DNA of 64,000 bases from Favolaschia claudopus (Eukaryota > Basidiomycota > Agaricomycetes > Agaricales > Mycenaceae): the NCBI GenBank assembly GCA_037176885.1, contig JAWWNJ010000228.1, positions 62,001-126,000 of the forward strand, given 5' to 3'. Under the pieces are notes generated by a model. It was given only the letters and a program-made list of their open reading frames with translations. It was not told the DNA's origin and did no database searches. Positions 11,894-22,849 of this stretch are shown here, in pieces. Positions within the stretch are counted from its first letter, which is position 1. Every line of letters begins with the position of its first letter. The position numbers were made by a program, and so were the translations under genes.

Positions 11894-12568
11894 TAGTGCT
11901 GGCCATAAATACGATACGAAAAAATATATTCTGAATATATTCAAATAAATATGAATACGATACGGTGCTCGAACCCTTCACTGAATATGAATACGGTTGA
12001 ATATGAATATGCCAGAATATGGATACGAATACGATACGGCCATAGCGTACTCGAATATATTTGAATACGTTTGAATACCACTGCGGCATGATTTGGCCCC
12101 TCGGCAGTGCCTCCCGCCCGGGGTAATCATCGGTCTATATCAGCCGTGAATACGACAATCAGCCTCCCGTGGTCTTCCGAGGCATTCGGCATAGATCCGA
12201 CCAGTCTCTCGGGCATCTCGGATAACATTCCATTCCGGCATCCTTAGTCTCCGAGCCGTCCAATGTTGAAATTTGACCTTTTATACGGTGCAGGTCATTC
12301 AGAACATTGAATGGACGGAATATGAATGATGATCAAGCATACATATTGAACACCTATTTGACTTGGTTAATGTGCCTGCTATAGTAAGTTTCAGGTGAGA
12401 GAATATATTCAGATATATTCATAATATATGCATATTCAGCCGCTATGAATATGAATACGATACACTACAAATACGATACGCCGCTGGCGTATTTAGAATT
12501 TCAGAATATGTTTGAATATGAATACAATACGGAAAATTCGTATCGTATCGTATTTATGGCCAGCACTA
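11894..12568. mobile_element. hAT-like non-autonomous element with 8-bp duplication
   Basis: Perfect 26-bp inverted repeats (TAGTGCTGGCCATAAATACG...) close a 675-bp AT-rich segment. The direct repeat AGCTTGGC lies at 11886-11893 and 12569-12576. An 8-bp duplication is typical of hAT elements. The interior has degenerate GAATATGAATACGATACG words and no transposase. It splits the gypsy reverse transcriptase after the motif VAAW. Confidence 0.85.
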
Positions 12569-14526
12569 AGCTTGGCCAGCGCCTGAGAATAAGAAGGATG
12601 TGCAGCAGTTCCTTGGCTTCACAAACTTCTACCGCCGGTTCATTGCGGGCTTCTCAGACGTTGCTCAAGCCCTCTTCAGACTCACCAAGAAGGGCATTGC
12701 CTGGACCTGGGGGCCTGAAGAGCAAGCTGCCTTTGACGAGCTCAAGCGGCGGGTGACTCGGGACCCCGTTCTGGTTCTCCCGACCCCCGAACGCCCGTAC
12801 CGGCTCGAGGCGGACAGCTCTGACTATGCCACCGGTGCTGTCCTCTCCCAGCAGGGTGACGATGGCAAGTGGCATCCGGTTGCGTTCTACTCCAAAAGCC
12901 TGAACGAGGTGCAGCGGAATTACGAGATTCACGACAAGGAGATGCTTGCAATCGTGCGAGCCCTTGAGGAGTGGCGCCACTTCCTTGAGGGCGCGCAGCA
13001 CCCGGTTGAGATCTGGACGGACCACAAAAACCTGGAATATTTCCGGAAGGCCCAGAAGCTCAACCGTCGCCAAGCTCGGTGGTCTCTCTACCTCTCCCGT
13101 TTCGACTTCTCTCTGCACCACCAACCGGGTCGCCTCATGGGTCGCCCTGACGTGCTTTCTCGGAGACCGGACCATGGAGTGCAGGACAATAACCAGGACG
13201 TTACCCTGCTTCGACCTGAGCTGTTCCACGTTCGGGCCACCGAAGCCCTGGTTATTGCTGGCCCTGAGGCTCCCCTCCTGCGCGACATTCGTGATGCGCT
13301 TGCTGGAGACCCCGACCTTGAAGAGCCCATTGCCCTGACTGCGAAGGAACTCCTCAAGGCCCGAGGTGTGCGGTCTGCCCGGTCTTCGGAATGGCGTATT
13401 GAAGGTGGACTCCTTTACTTCCGGGGGAAGATTGTCGTCCCCCGAGACAAGGACCTCCGCCGACGCATCCTGGAGCAACACCATGACACGCGCGTTGCAG
13501 GCCATGCCGGTCGTTTCAAGACCCTGGAGCTCGTGTCTCGGAACTACTGGTGGCCCCAACTGTCGCGCCATGTCGGCCGGTATGTTACGACTTGTGACTT
13601 GTGCTGCCGCACCAAGGCGCTTCGTAGACTGCCGATTGGTGAGCTCCACCCCACAGAGATCCCCGAGGAGCGCTGGCACACCGTCTCAGTCGAGTTCATT
13701 GTCGAGCTTCCCGAGGCCCATGGATACGATGCAGTCATGGTCGTTGTCTGTGCCCTTGGGAAGAGAGCGCACTTCATGGAGCGTCACACCACCATTGACG
13801 CAGTTGGCGCTGCTCGGCTGTACTACCGGAACGTCTGGCGCCACCATGGCCTGCCGGAGAAGTACATTTCGGATCGTGGCACCCAGTTCATTGCAGAGTT
13901 CACGCGCGAGCTTTGGCGCCTCGTTGGGGTCACCCCAGCCACCTCTACGGCCTACCATCCGCAGACCGATGGCCAAACAGAGCGCGTTAACCAGGAACTC
14001 GAGCAGTACGTCCGGCTCTTTACGAATTACAAGCAGGACGACTGGGATGAGCTGCTACCTGCAGCGGAGTTTGCTTACAACAACCACATGCACTCCTCCA
14101 CGCAGCAGGTACCGTTCATGACGGACACTGGTCGGCTTCCACGGATGGGCTTTGAGCCCCACGCTGCACGTTCTAGGTTGGAGGCTGTAAACGAGTTCCA
14201 CGATCGGATTGCGTCAGGGGTTTCCGAGGCAAAGGCGGCACTCGTCAAGGCCAAGGCAGAGTACAAGCAGTACTATGACCGCCGGCGGACACCAGCTCCA
14301 GACATCAAGGTCGGCGACCGGGTGTGGGTTGATGCCTCAGACATCCGCACCACCCGCCCTTCGGTGAAATTCTCGGTCCCTTCAAAGTTCTGAAGGTTGT
14401 TGGTAATGGTGCCTTCAAACTGGAGCTGCCGCCCCGCTACTCTGCCCTCCATCCGGTCTTCCCTGTCGTGAAACTCCAGCTTGTGGAAGCCGATCCATTC
14501 CCCACTCGCCCCAGTTCGGTTCGCTA

Positions 14527-14729
14527 CAGGTTCGAACCTTTTCGAACCTGACGATATTTCCCACGGTTCAAATATGGACGAATTTTGGCTTTGAGTGTCC
14601 AGAAGTGGAACATTTTCTTCGTAATCCAATGTTCTAATTGACTGTATTGTTGAATACACCCATGAAATCCCTCAATTTCACAAGATATGACTGTCCCAGT
14701 GGGTATTATATGAGAAATTGAATGGCAGA
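14527..14729. other. Non-coding insertion in the gypsy remnant
   Basis: About 200 bp without coding capacity separates the gypsy tail (readable in another frame at about 14390-14526) from its chromodomain. It starts with a short palindrome, AGGTTCGAA...TTCGAACCT. No matching ends or duplication were identified, so its class is unknown. Confidence 0.45.
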
Positions 14730-15158
14730 CACCAAGAGCCGCCACCCGTCCTCGACCTTCCTGGTGACAAGCAATGGGAAGTTGAGGAGATACTGGATGC
14801 CAAGATCCGCTACGGGAGTCTATGGTACTGGGTTCGCTGGAAGGGTTATGACCCGTCCCATGATCAATGGGTGAAGCACTCTAATGTCTTTGCCCCGGAC
14901 GCTGTCACTGCATTTTACCGCAAATACCCTTCCAAACCTCGCTCCATTGCCGTCACTGCCTTCGATTCCCTTCCCTTCCGTGACCGCTCTTCAACTCCAG
15001 CTCAGGTGCGATCTATGCGTCGAGGCGCCGCATTCCAAGGGGGGGATGATGTCAGGGGAACTCCCTCTTTTGGCACTACACAGCCACCTATGACGCAGGC
15101 CTCCTATTTCCCACTTTCCTGTCAAATCCCCAAAGCCCTATGTCATCGTGGAGTAAGT

Positions 15159-16792
15159 ATGGGCGATATACTGTGCAAAAAATAATTTCTACTTCTGCCA
15201 TCTTGGTGACAACTTGCCGAACCTGCTGACAACTTCGAAACACATCGACAACAACTTGCATGACAACTTTAGTCTTATGCAACTGAAGCTGAGTACACCT
15301 CCCTTGCTCTGCTCCCACCCTAACAACAACCTCTGACCGCACCACACACAACTTTGGTTCGTTTGAAACCAACATCACGGAAATAGCTGATCGCCGATTC
15401 GGCGCAGGTTAGCGATTGATGTCGTCATGGTTGAATCGATGTTTGAGAAACTGAACAGGACTTTCCATTGCGATACATCGGGACAGCATGACAATATATA
15501 CCGATACATTTTAATAACCTCGCCAAGAGTTTCAAAAAGGTTTGATAGAACGATTCCGTCCCCTCTAAGTTTCAATTCAACATGGGTTCAATTTTGAAGG
15601 TCTGCGATAGAAATTCAGCTCCCATGCCATGTAAAAGTCACAGAGATACTCTGTCTGCCGGCCAAATTTGGCTAGATTAATTGTTCAAAGGTGTTTAGGC
15701 TACCGGAACTCTGCAAGGAAGCAAAAGAAAGAGCGCCGGTATGCCGAGCCAATCCCTGATGAACCCCATCAAGCCCAAGACGTGCCGAGTGCATCGTTGT
15801 CTATTGCTGCTTAGACGCAAGTTGGAATGCGTTCAACGTGTGTGCCATGGGTGGGAGTTGCTACGGCCTCATCTTGCGGTTGCACTGTGCAAAGTATACA
15901 TCATGAAATTCATGCAAACTGTCATGAATTTCAGGTTTCATGATGTTTTGTCATGAAGCACACCATGAATTTCAAGGGGGGTTTCATGATGCTCAGAAGC
16001 TCATTTTTGCAAGATTATGAATTCATGACAAAACATCACGAATTTTCGTCATAAAGAACCGAGCGATTTTTTCTGGCTAAGTCCACCAAGAGTTAAGTGG
16101 GTAGGGTGCTAATATCAATAATAAAGCCAATAAATGGTATCAGTCGGTCTCTGGTCTCTATCAAGTGCACACTGCTGAAAATTAGAAACAAATGAGGAGA
16201 ACGGGGATGAACAACTTGAGACTGTGCAGTATGACATCCATATATTGGCGAAGCTAACAAAGTTTATAATTCCCACTTAGTCTACCAGTAGTACTCTCAA
16301 CGTGATATACTGTAGTATGTCACACGGCGGCCTTGAGTTCGATGCCGGCTGGTGGCATCTGAGGTTGGTGGTATGAGGTTGGTGGTTATTTATTTGCTTT
16401 GCACCGCTCTCGTTTCATGATATTTTGTTCGATAAAACATCATGAAAAAACGTCATGAAGAGCCCCATAATCATCATGAAAACATACTTTCAATTCATGA
16501 TGTTTCGTTAGCAATTTCCAGGCGATTCATCATGAATTCCTGGACATAATGTTAGGATTTTCATGGCCAACAACATCATGAATTTCATGACCCTTCCTTT
16601 GCACAGTGTTGTGTGCAACCTCAGTTGTATCTGGATAAAGTTGCTGAACAGGATGTTGTCAAAATCAGACTCGGAGTTGTCACTAGCCGAAGTTGCCCAC
16701 AAATGTTCGTTAATTTGAGCGAGTTGTCGCTTTTATTGCCTAAATTCAGTGAAGTTGTCGATTTTGAATTTTTGCACAGTATATGTGCCATA
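15159..16792. mobile_element. TIR element A with subterminal CAACTT arrays
   Basis: Ends TATGGGCGATATACTGTGCA and, inverted, TATGGCACATATACTGTGCA. AGTAAG flanks it on the left (15153-15158) and right (16793-16798). Many ACAACTT or GCAACTT words lie near the left end and the reverse word near the right end. Without the nested 726-bp CACTG element it would be about 905 bp, like copy B next door. No transposase. Confidence 0.75.
15883..16608. mobile_element. CACTG-ended element with TTG duplication
   Basis: Inverted ends CACTGTGCAAAG followed by TCATGAAATTCATG, 726 bp, flanked by TTG on both sides (15880-15882, 16609-16611). CACTR termini and 3-bp duplications are the signature of the CACTA (CMC/EnSpm) superfamily. 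The interior is rich in short TCATGAA/TTCATGA words and has no coding capacity. It is nested in element A. Confidence 0.75.
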
Positions 16793-16798
16793 AGTAAG

Positions 16799-17709
16799 TA
16801 TGGGCGATATAGCGTGCAAAAAGTATTTTCAACTTACTCCCGGGTTTTTGCTCAAATTTGGACAACTTCGGGATGCTGCAACTTGGGGAGGTGCGCAACT
16901 CAGATTGTTGACAGGACAACTTTTAGTTCTTGCAACTTTTGAAGGATACAACTTCGGAGGGAGGAGACGCAACTTCGGATTGCCCTTCTGCACTCTTACC
17001 TGCCGATACTGAGTATGTAATCACAGAATTTAGAGGACCGGCATTGGTTGACTTGCTCTTGATCCGCCGGATCCGCTGCTGATGGCATTTCAGATGGCAT
17101 CGCCCTTGGCATTTATTCTGAAATCATTCATTAAGAGGGCTCGATGCGGTGAGCTCGGCATGCTCGATTCGTCTGAATTTCTGTCAGTATCTCAGCGGCA
17201 TCGTAGGGTTCTGCTTGTTCAATTTTTTCTGATGTGCAAGACGTGTCCTGCGATGCCACCTTAATCCTTACAGTCCAATTATGATTGATAGGTCATTTTG
17301 AATCGATTAAATTCAGTCTGTGGCGTGTTGTGAAGCACAAAAACAAATTATGACTAGTAGGTTAAACCTTCTACGTTTTCAATACTCAGGAAGTATTCAG
17401 ATTAGTTGGGCGCTAAAACCTCCTGCGGCCGTCTGGCCCGATGATCCAATGTCTACGGCGTGGAGGATTAACAGAAACTCGCAAATTCCTATACAAGGCA
17501 GCACATGCGACCGAGATTTCTCAAGTTGTAGCCAAGAGCCGTACAGGTTGTAGCCGTTGAGACATGGTAGGGAGAAAGTTGCAGTGGCTCAAAGTTGTAA
17601 TTTCTCAAGTTGCATCTTGCCGAAATTGCTGCGAGATTGAAGTTGCCCAAAATTCAGCACGAATATCCAAGTTGTCCCAGAAAACTTTTTGCACAGTATG
17701 TCTGCCATA
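16799..17709. mobile_element. TIR element B, tandem neighbour of A
   Basis: Ends TATGGGCGATATAGCGTGCA and, inverted, TATGGCAGACATACTGTGCA, 911 bp. AGTAAG is shared with A on the left and present again on the right (17710-17715). CAACTT words point inward from the left; AAGTTG words fill the right third. Confidence 0.75.
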
Positions 17710-17715
17710 AGTAAG

Positions 17716-18300
17716 GCATGTGACTTGGCCCGGGATCATTGCCGACTGCTCCGAGCTTGTGGGAATTAGTTACTATATGTTTACTGCACCTAGCGTGGGA
17801 ATCCTCAGCCTTTCTTCTCTTCGGATTCTCCCGCGCTTGATGTATTAATATATTCTTACTCGAGTAATTCGGCCGGATTCGTTTCTCGCACATAATCTAC
17901 TGTTGTGAACAAAACTTTCTTATGCCGGGCAATGACAGGCAATGACGTTCTGAAGGATGAACCACCAATCAAGTTTTTGACTGGCTTATCATTGTGATAG
18001 AATTTCCACTCAGTGCCATAGTCTCTCTCAAAACTAATGGCACCATTAACAACACCTCGTCGAGAACCTGCCCCTCTGTACCGTGTATGAAAAGGAGGAA
18101 TGTATTTTTCACTTCCGTGAAGCAGCTTTAAGCAGGATCAATCACCCGTGCACCATCAGTTGAGGGTGCGTCATCAGTTGCAATCAATATGGATCAGTAG
18201 GGATCAGGCTGGATCACTCGGAAGAACATCGTATCACTCGGAGCATGCCAATCTTGACGTGCGCACGTCAAGGGCAGTGACGCCATCAAAACGCTCTCTA
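17716..18300. other. No recognised feature
   Basis: No gene or repeat partner recognised; several short GGATCA and TATCACTCGGA words occur at 18190-18245. Confidence 0.35.
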
Positions 18301-18379
18301 GCACAGCTTATTGCTTTTCGGTGACGGCTCTGATAAAAGGGGGAGCAAGCTCCCCCAATAACAAAAGAGAAAAAGAAGT

Positions 18380-18679
18380 TTAAGTATCACACATGGGAAT
18401 GAAAGCTTGACGTGGACAGGTATATGAATCTGCGCGGTGCTTTCCCCCACAATTGAGGCATTCCACAGGACCCAAACATTGAGAGGTGTCGCCATGGGGA
18501 TGATCCTTCGCACATACTCCGCAAGTTGGCTTCTTGACATTGCATTGTGCCTTGGTGTGTCCGTATTTGTGACATCCCCAGCACTGGGAGATGCGGAGAT
18601 GAGGGAAGCCACGAGCGACAGTGGGGCTAGGACAAATTTCAATCAATTCCACATCACGTGATTTTGGGCCCCGCGCCAA
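18380..18679 (-). pseudogene. Zinc-knuckle (CCHC) fragment, probably LINE ORF1
   Basis: A 99-residue open frame carries three Cys/His clusters: CWGCHKYGHTKAQC, a C..C..H..C set starting CGVC, and CLNCGGKHRADSYTC. Three such knuckles near the C-terminus of a short frame resemble ORF1 of Tad-like non-LTR retrotransposons in fungi, where they bind RNA. There is no upstream ORF1 body and no endonuclease or reverse transcriptase nearby, so it is a remnant. A gypsy or copia Gag knuckle is less likely, since those usually have one. Confidence 0.55.
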
Positions 18680-18810
18680 TAAATCCGATAAATCGAGAAA
18701 AAATTATTGCCGCAAATAAAAAAAAGGTGAGCGTGACGCGTGACTGTCGAATTGATTGAAATTATACGGGTACAGTCAAATACGGCCGGATACTCATGGC
18801 GACTTGCCCA

Positions 18811-19414
18811 CATTCCGCCGCTGATGTGACATCCGAAAAAGGAAATTTGATGGCACCCGACTTCTCAGCGAAATCCAGAGCAACTGCATTCCTAGTCCTT
18901 CATTTGCGCGAAGGGGACCAACCATTCGCGGCCCTCCCCTCCCTCGCTGCGCTCGGGGGGTCCCCCAAGCCGGGCCGCTCTTGGCACTCTAAAGCCTCGT
19001 TCGCGCGAATCCTTCTGTTCCTCACCCCCACACCCCCCCAAACCTTAACCACCTAACCCAAAGCCTTAACCCTAACCAAGTACCTAACCCAGCATTCTTT
19101 TGGCCTTCGGCAGTGTTTTTTTGGGGGAAGCAAACCCTAACCAGTTAACCGTTGAATTTTTTGGCCTTCGGCATTCACAAAAAAAAATTGTGAATTTGTG
19201 ATACATTCAAGAATCGAACCCAGAAACTATTTGTGCAGCATAAACTCGTGATGACCATTAAAAGCTCCACACCAACTGGTAATTGCTGGTTTGCCTTTTT
19301 TTTCGTCCACATTGTGTCTATCGTAGTCCCCATCAAAATGTACTGAGATATCTGATCAGTGAGAACAGCCACCATCAAATTCCCTTTTTCAGGTGTCACA
19401 TCAGCGGCGGAATG
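18811..19414. mobile_element. 604-bp TIR element with telomere-like interior
   Basis: 43-bp inverted repeats (CATTCCGCCGCTGATGTGAC...) lie at 18811-18853 and 19372-19414 with a few mismatches. The interior contains a run of degenerate CCCTAA-like words. No coding capacity; target duplication not clear. Confidence 0.6.
19036..19152 (+). repeat. Degenerate telomere-like CCCTAA words
   Basis: Words such as CCTTAACC, CCTAACCC, CCTTAACCCTAACC, CCTAACCC and ACCCTAACC are clustered but irregularly spaced. They resemble the fungal telomere repeat TTAGGG read on the other strand. Confidence 0.45.
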
Positions 19415-19794
19415 TCGAGAGTGCTCATGGCGGTGGACAGATACTGATACTGATACTTACTGATACTGATACTGAGCGGAGTTTGAAATGCGGCCCGCCG
19501 GTCCGCTGTCGCACGTGAGATCATCGGATCTCTTCTCCTTCCCATTTCGACGCTCTTCTTCTCATCATCGCACTCTGCCGTCACGTCGCGTCGCGCGACG
19601 CGTCTGTCGGTGGTTAATAAATACCGTATCATCACTTAATCTCAACCAAGAAAACCAAGCTAGGGAAGAGTCGGAAACAGTAAGGGGGCGGACAAATGAA
19701 AGAGATATTTCTGAGGAAAACTTGAATTCTCGGTGTGTCCACGTCTCTTTGCGCTTGCCATTATCTTGCTAACAACTTTCATCCTTCAATTCAG

Positions 19795-20091
19795 AAACTG
19801 CAGCCCGATTCCAGCAGCTGTGAAGCGTGGGCCCGGAAGACCCAAGGGTTCTCGGAACAAGATTTCACGAGCAAAATCTGTCGACCTAGACGAGTCGCCA
19901 AAGCGCCGGGGCCGCCCTCCCGGAACGGGACATCTGCAAAAAGAGCGTCCTTGGCCGCGGGTATTCCAATTGAAGAGCCGAAGCCCAAAGGCCCAATTGG
20001 GCGTCCTCGGAAACAGCCAGCGCCCCAACCGCTCTCAATTGCTCTTGGCCGGCGGGTGCGGATCTCATACATATTAATACATACCCCTTAA
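19795..20091 (+). pseudogene. AT-hook protein fragment, frameshifted
   Basis: An apparent splice acceptor (TTCAATTCAG, ending 19794) precedes an exon with two AT-hook motifs, KRGPGRPKGSRNK and KRRGRPPG. A third hook (GPIGRPRK) follows in a different frame, so one frameshift lies at about 19930-19960. AT-hooks bind the minor groove of AT-rich DNA in chromatin proteins. No complete upstream exon could be assigned, so this is either a damaged gene or a transposon-borne fragment. Confidence 0.5.
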
Positions 20092-20144
20092 TAAAACTTA
20101 CCGTGAATTATACAGACGCTGTTAATTCACATAACACTGTGAAA

Positions 20145-20560
20145 ACATCGGCGCATGATTTTCATGTGCCTAGACGATGAATCAATTATTTCATGGAAAT
20201 GTCCATGATTTTTCTCTTTCATGTATCCCAGAGAAATCAGGTCCCATTCAACGAATTTCACCCGATGCTCACCTCCTCAATGACATTAAAATCGGAGGGT
20301 GGTGCTGCGCAGAAATCGCGAAAAAGTGTTGAAGTCCAAATGCCGAAATGCCGAGAAGTGACGTCAGCTCCACATCCGCAGCACATATACTGCGGACGAC
20401 CTCGCACGTCCCTTGCCTCCCACCACCACCACCACATCGCCAGGATCAACCTCGACGCCGTCGCCGTCGTTGTCGTCACGTACCACCACTCTCGCCGTTG
20501 TCGTTGTCGTCGCCGTCGCCTTCGCCTTCCTTCAATGTGACTGTCAATGACTCGAGAACT
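20145..20560 (+). mobile_element. Left fragment of the CACTG element family
   Basis: Begins CACTGTGAAAACATCG and later shares with 42590-42680 the order TGACGTCA, CTCCACATCCGCAGCAC, ATATACTG and a Pro/His-codon tract. The right part of the family is missing. Confidence 0.45.
20450..20535 (+). repeat. CGTCGC-type trinucleotide tract
   Basis: Imperfect GTCGCC/GTCGTT repeats over about 80 bp. A similar short tract occurs at 60005-60035. Confidence 0.6.
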
Positions 20561-20880
20561 CTGGCAGCGCCTCTACCTTCGACCCGCTTGCACCACCCCA
20601 CGGGCCACATACACCTTTTCCCCGCCCGCCGCCGTGGTTTCTTCTCCCGCAAATGCCCCGCAACTCGTGCAGAGATCTGCTGGTCGAAGACTGAAGTGGG
20701 CGAGAAGATAAAAAGTGCGTCGTAGTACTACCCACCCCCTCACACTTTGCACTAACAACTTCCCTTACTCACTGTAGCGGCTACCCCTTTGCTATTTGCC
20801 TCGCCGTTGTCGTTGAGTAAACTCTACGAACAAGTCAGCGAGCGTCGATCCAAAGGTGTGTTTTGTTTATCTATTGTTCG

Positions 20881-20912
20881 TACACTGACTCGGAAATAAT
20901 ATCGGATCACCG
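20881..20912 (+). mobile_element. Solitary Tc1-type terminal repeat
   Basis: TACACTGACTCGGAAATAAT followed by ATCGGATCACCGG closely matches the promoter-side end of the Tc1 copies at 46-51 kb. No opposing end was found nearby, but the Tc1 5' region and start codon occur downstream at about 24470-24709 in the matching orientation. Confidence 0.6.
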
Positions 20913-20919
20913 GGTTCTA

Positions 20920-22840
20920 AAACTTTGGGCCGTTACTGAGGCTGGAGTGTGAGAGGAGTTTCTAAAGTAGATAGTGTATGAAGTACCTTACCATGTACCC
21001 TTTCTACATTCTACATATAATCTTGAGGTCCAAGCTAGCTAAGTCACTAGGAAATAATCAAATAAGTCTTTGGGAAGAGGAGCCCCGGAAACTTCGGTTT
21101 CTGGGATCTCTGTGAGTGAGGCTTCCGGATGAGCACTAACCCACAAAACCCAGGGAACTTAGAGACCGGACAGGCGGAATCCGAAAGACGACTCCCCCAA
21201 AGACATTGTACTGTAGTAGATGAAAAATCAAATTGGATGTCTTCCAAAGTTGAATGCAGCTATTGTTGAACCAAATGAATGGAGCCTGTAATTCCAAGCC
21301 TGAGGTTCGCAGCAGGATAAGAATGTATACGTTGCTTCTTGACTGCTCAAAGTTGAAGGATTATAACAAAGGTAACAAAGGTCACCAGTGTAGTACAGAG
21401 ACTCAGGAGGTTGCGGAAGAGCAAATCCGAGTCAGGAAGAAACCTCAACGCAGGATCATCGTGAGTTGAAATCGATCAAGCCAAACGCATTTCCGCAATA
21501 AGACCTGAGACATGAAAGAGACGGGAATGTTAAAGACGGAGAACAGGTTTGATGAACAGAATTTAGCCACTCGCAAGCGGCTGTGTGGGTAGACCAAGAG
21601 CTTTGAGATTAAGTCCGAATCTGGTTACAGAAAACGACCCGGGACTGTCGAACAAGTGTTCTGTGAGACGGCTTCGCGGGGACTTCATGTGACATAGTCA
21701 AGCACTTGCAGCCCGAGAAAACCAGAGCATTGATTCGCTGGGTGAATGATACAGTTTGTTGAGACAAACACGCATGAAGTTGGAAACAGCTGGTTGAATC
21801 CGGGCAGCGGAGCTACGCTAGCTACCTTGCCACTTGCACACCGAACATGGGGAGAGAAAAGATAGGAGGAGGGAAAGCCACATAATTATGAGAGTTAAGA
21901 AAACAAGGAAATCCAGTCAAGGTTTAAATCGTCCGGAGACGGACACAGAGGGGAGTAGCAATTCGGCGAATATATATTAAGAAGCACGTTGAATTCGAAT
22001 CGGCTTCAAACTGAGAAGTGGAATCTGAGACCTTTTGTTGACTGTGATGCACAGAGAGTGAGGAGTGCAGCAGATATTGCAAGTCTTAGCGACTCGGAAG
22101 GAGAAAATCAGGACAACGAGATCCGTCAATCATGTCGCATCATATTCGAACGAGAAAGCCGAGTGAGCAGACACCGCAGCTGCGGCTGAACAGCAAAGTA
22201 AATGCGCATCCACATGTCTCGTTCTGAATGGTCCTGAGAAATAGAGGTGGAATACAGTAGCCGCCCTGTTTGAAGAAGGCAGGCACCGTCAAATTCACGG
22301 CGAAAACCGCAGCGACATGGAAAATTGTGCCGTAAAGAGTCGAGATTGGAGAAAAGATAGCTGATTCCAGGAAAACAACCCAGGTGAGAGCACAATGCAC
22401 CGCCGAGGTAGCATTTTGTGACATTCATACAGCGCAACGGCCGAAGAATGAGCAATAGAAAGAAGGGCTAATGAATGCGACTGGTAAAACGAAACCTACC
22501 ACCGATATGCAACAGGAGTAGTAATTACTTTTTGAATCAGAACAAAACAGAGTGATCCCTGAATGCGACCAACAAAGCGAAATCTAGCTCCGATAGAAAG
22601 GTACGCAGCAAGAATAATTGCCTTTTGACTCAGAAAAGCCAGAGGGGAGTGTTAGAGCAGCGCGAAGACACGCAATCAAGATATAAAGCCTCGAGACAGA
22701 TGCAGCGCGTTGCCATGCCCGAAGTACAAATACCAGGGAAAGGAAAAAAAAAAAAAGGGAAAGGAAGGGGTGTATTTTGAATCAGGAACGCGGAGTAGTG
22801 GCACAGGCAAAATAATCCTGTACCGGTTATCCAGCTCACG
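20920..22840. other. Purine-rich non-coding DNA
   Basis: The plus strand is rich in A and G, with many short GAAG/GAGA words and no open frame that resembles a protein. It lies between the solitary Tc1 end and the minisatellites. It may be insertion DNA such as a large retrotransposon derivative, but I found no LTR pair. Confidence 0.3.
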
Positions 22841-22849
22841 GCCGCGGTG

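Larger units (their letters stand above)
10760..15152 (+). mobile_element. Ty3/gypsy chromovirus remnant (pol, partial 3' LTR)
   Basis: No gag or 5' LTR is present; an open frame is visible from about 10786. Order seen: linker with an Asp-rich run (10905-11000); reverse transcriptase (SPVFFVKKKDGGLRFVQDYR, YLDDIL); RNase H ([25 protein letters not shown]); integrase zinc region (H..H..CDLC) and core ([16 protein letters not shown]); chromodomain (14730-14940, WYWVRWKGYDPS). Damage: a small frame break at about 11514, the hAT-like insertion at 11894-12568, a stop at 14393 after a frame change, and about 200 bp inserted at 14527-14729. The first integrase Asp is replaced by Glu (VEFIVELP). A polypurine tract at 15036-15046 precedes an LTR start, TGTCAGGGG, at 15050; the LTR is cut at the next element. 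Confidence 0.85.

Noticed and set aside
12654..13679. A 341-codon minus-strand frame
   Set aside because: It is the shadow of the gypsy RNase H/integrase frame on the plus strand, whose motifs are unmistakable.
18339..18356. GGGGGAGC/GCTCCCCC hairpin as a transcription terminator
   Set aside because: Intrinsic terminators are bacterial; here it is a short palindrome next to a retroelement fragment.
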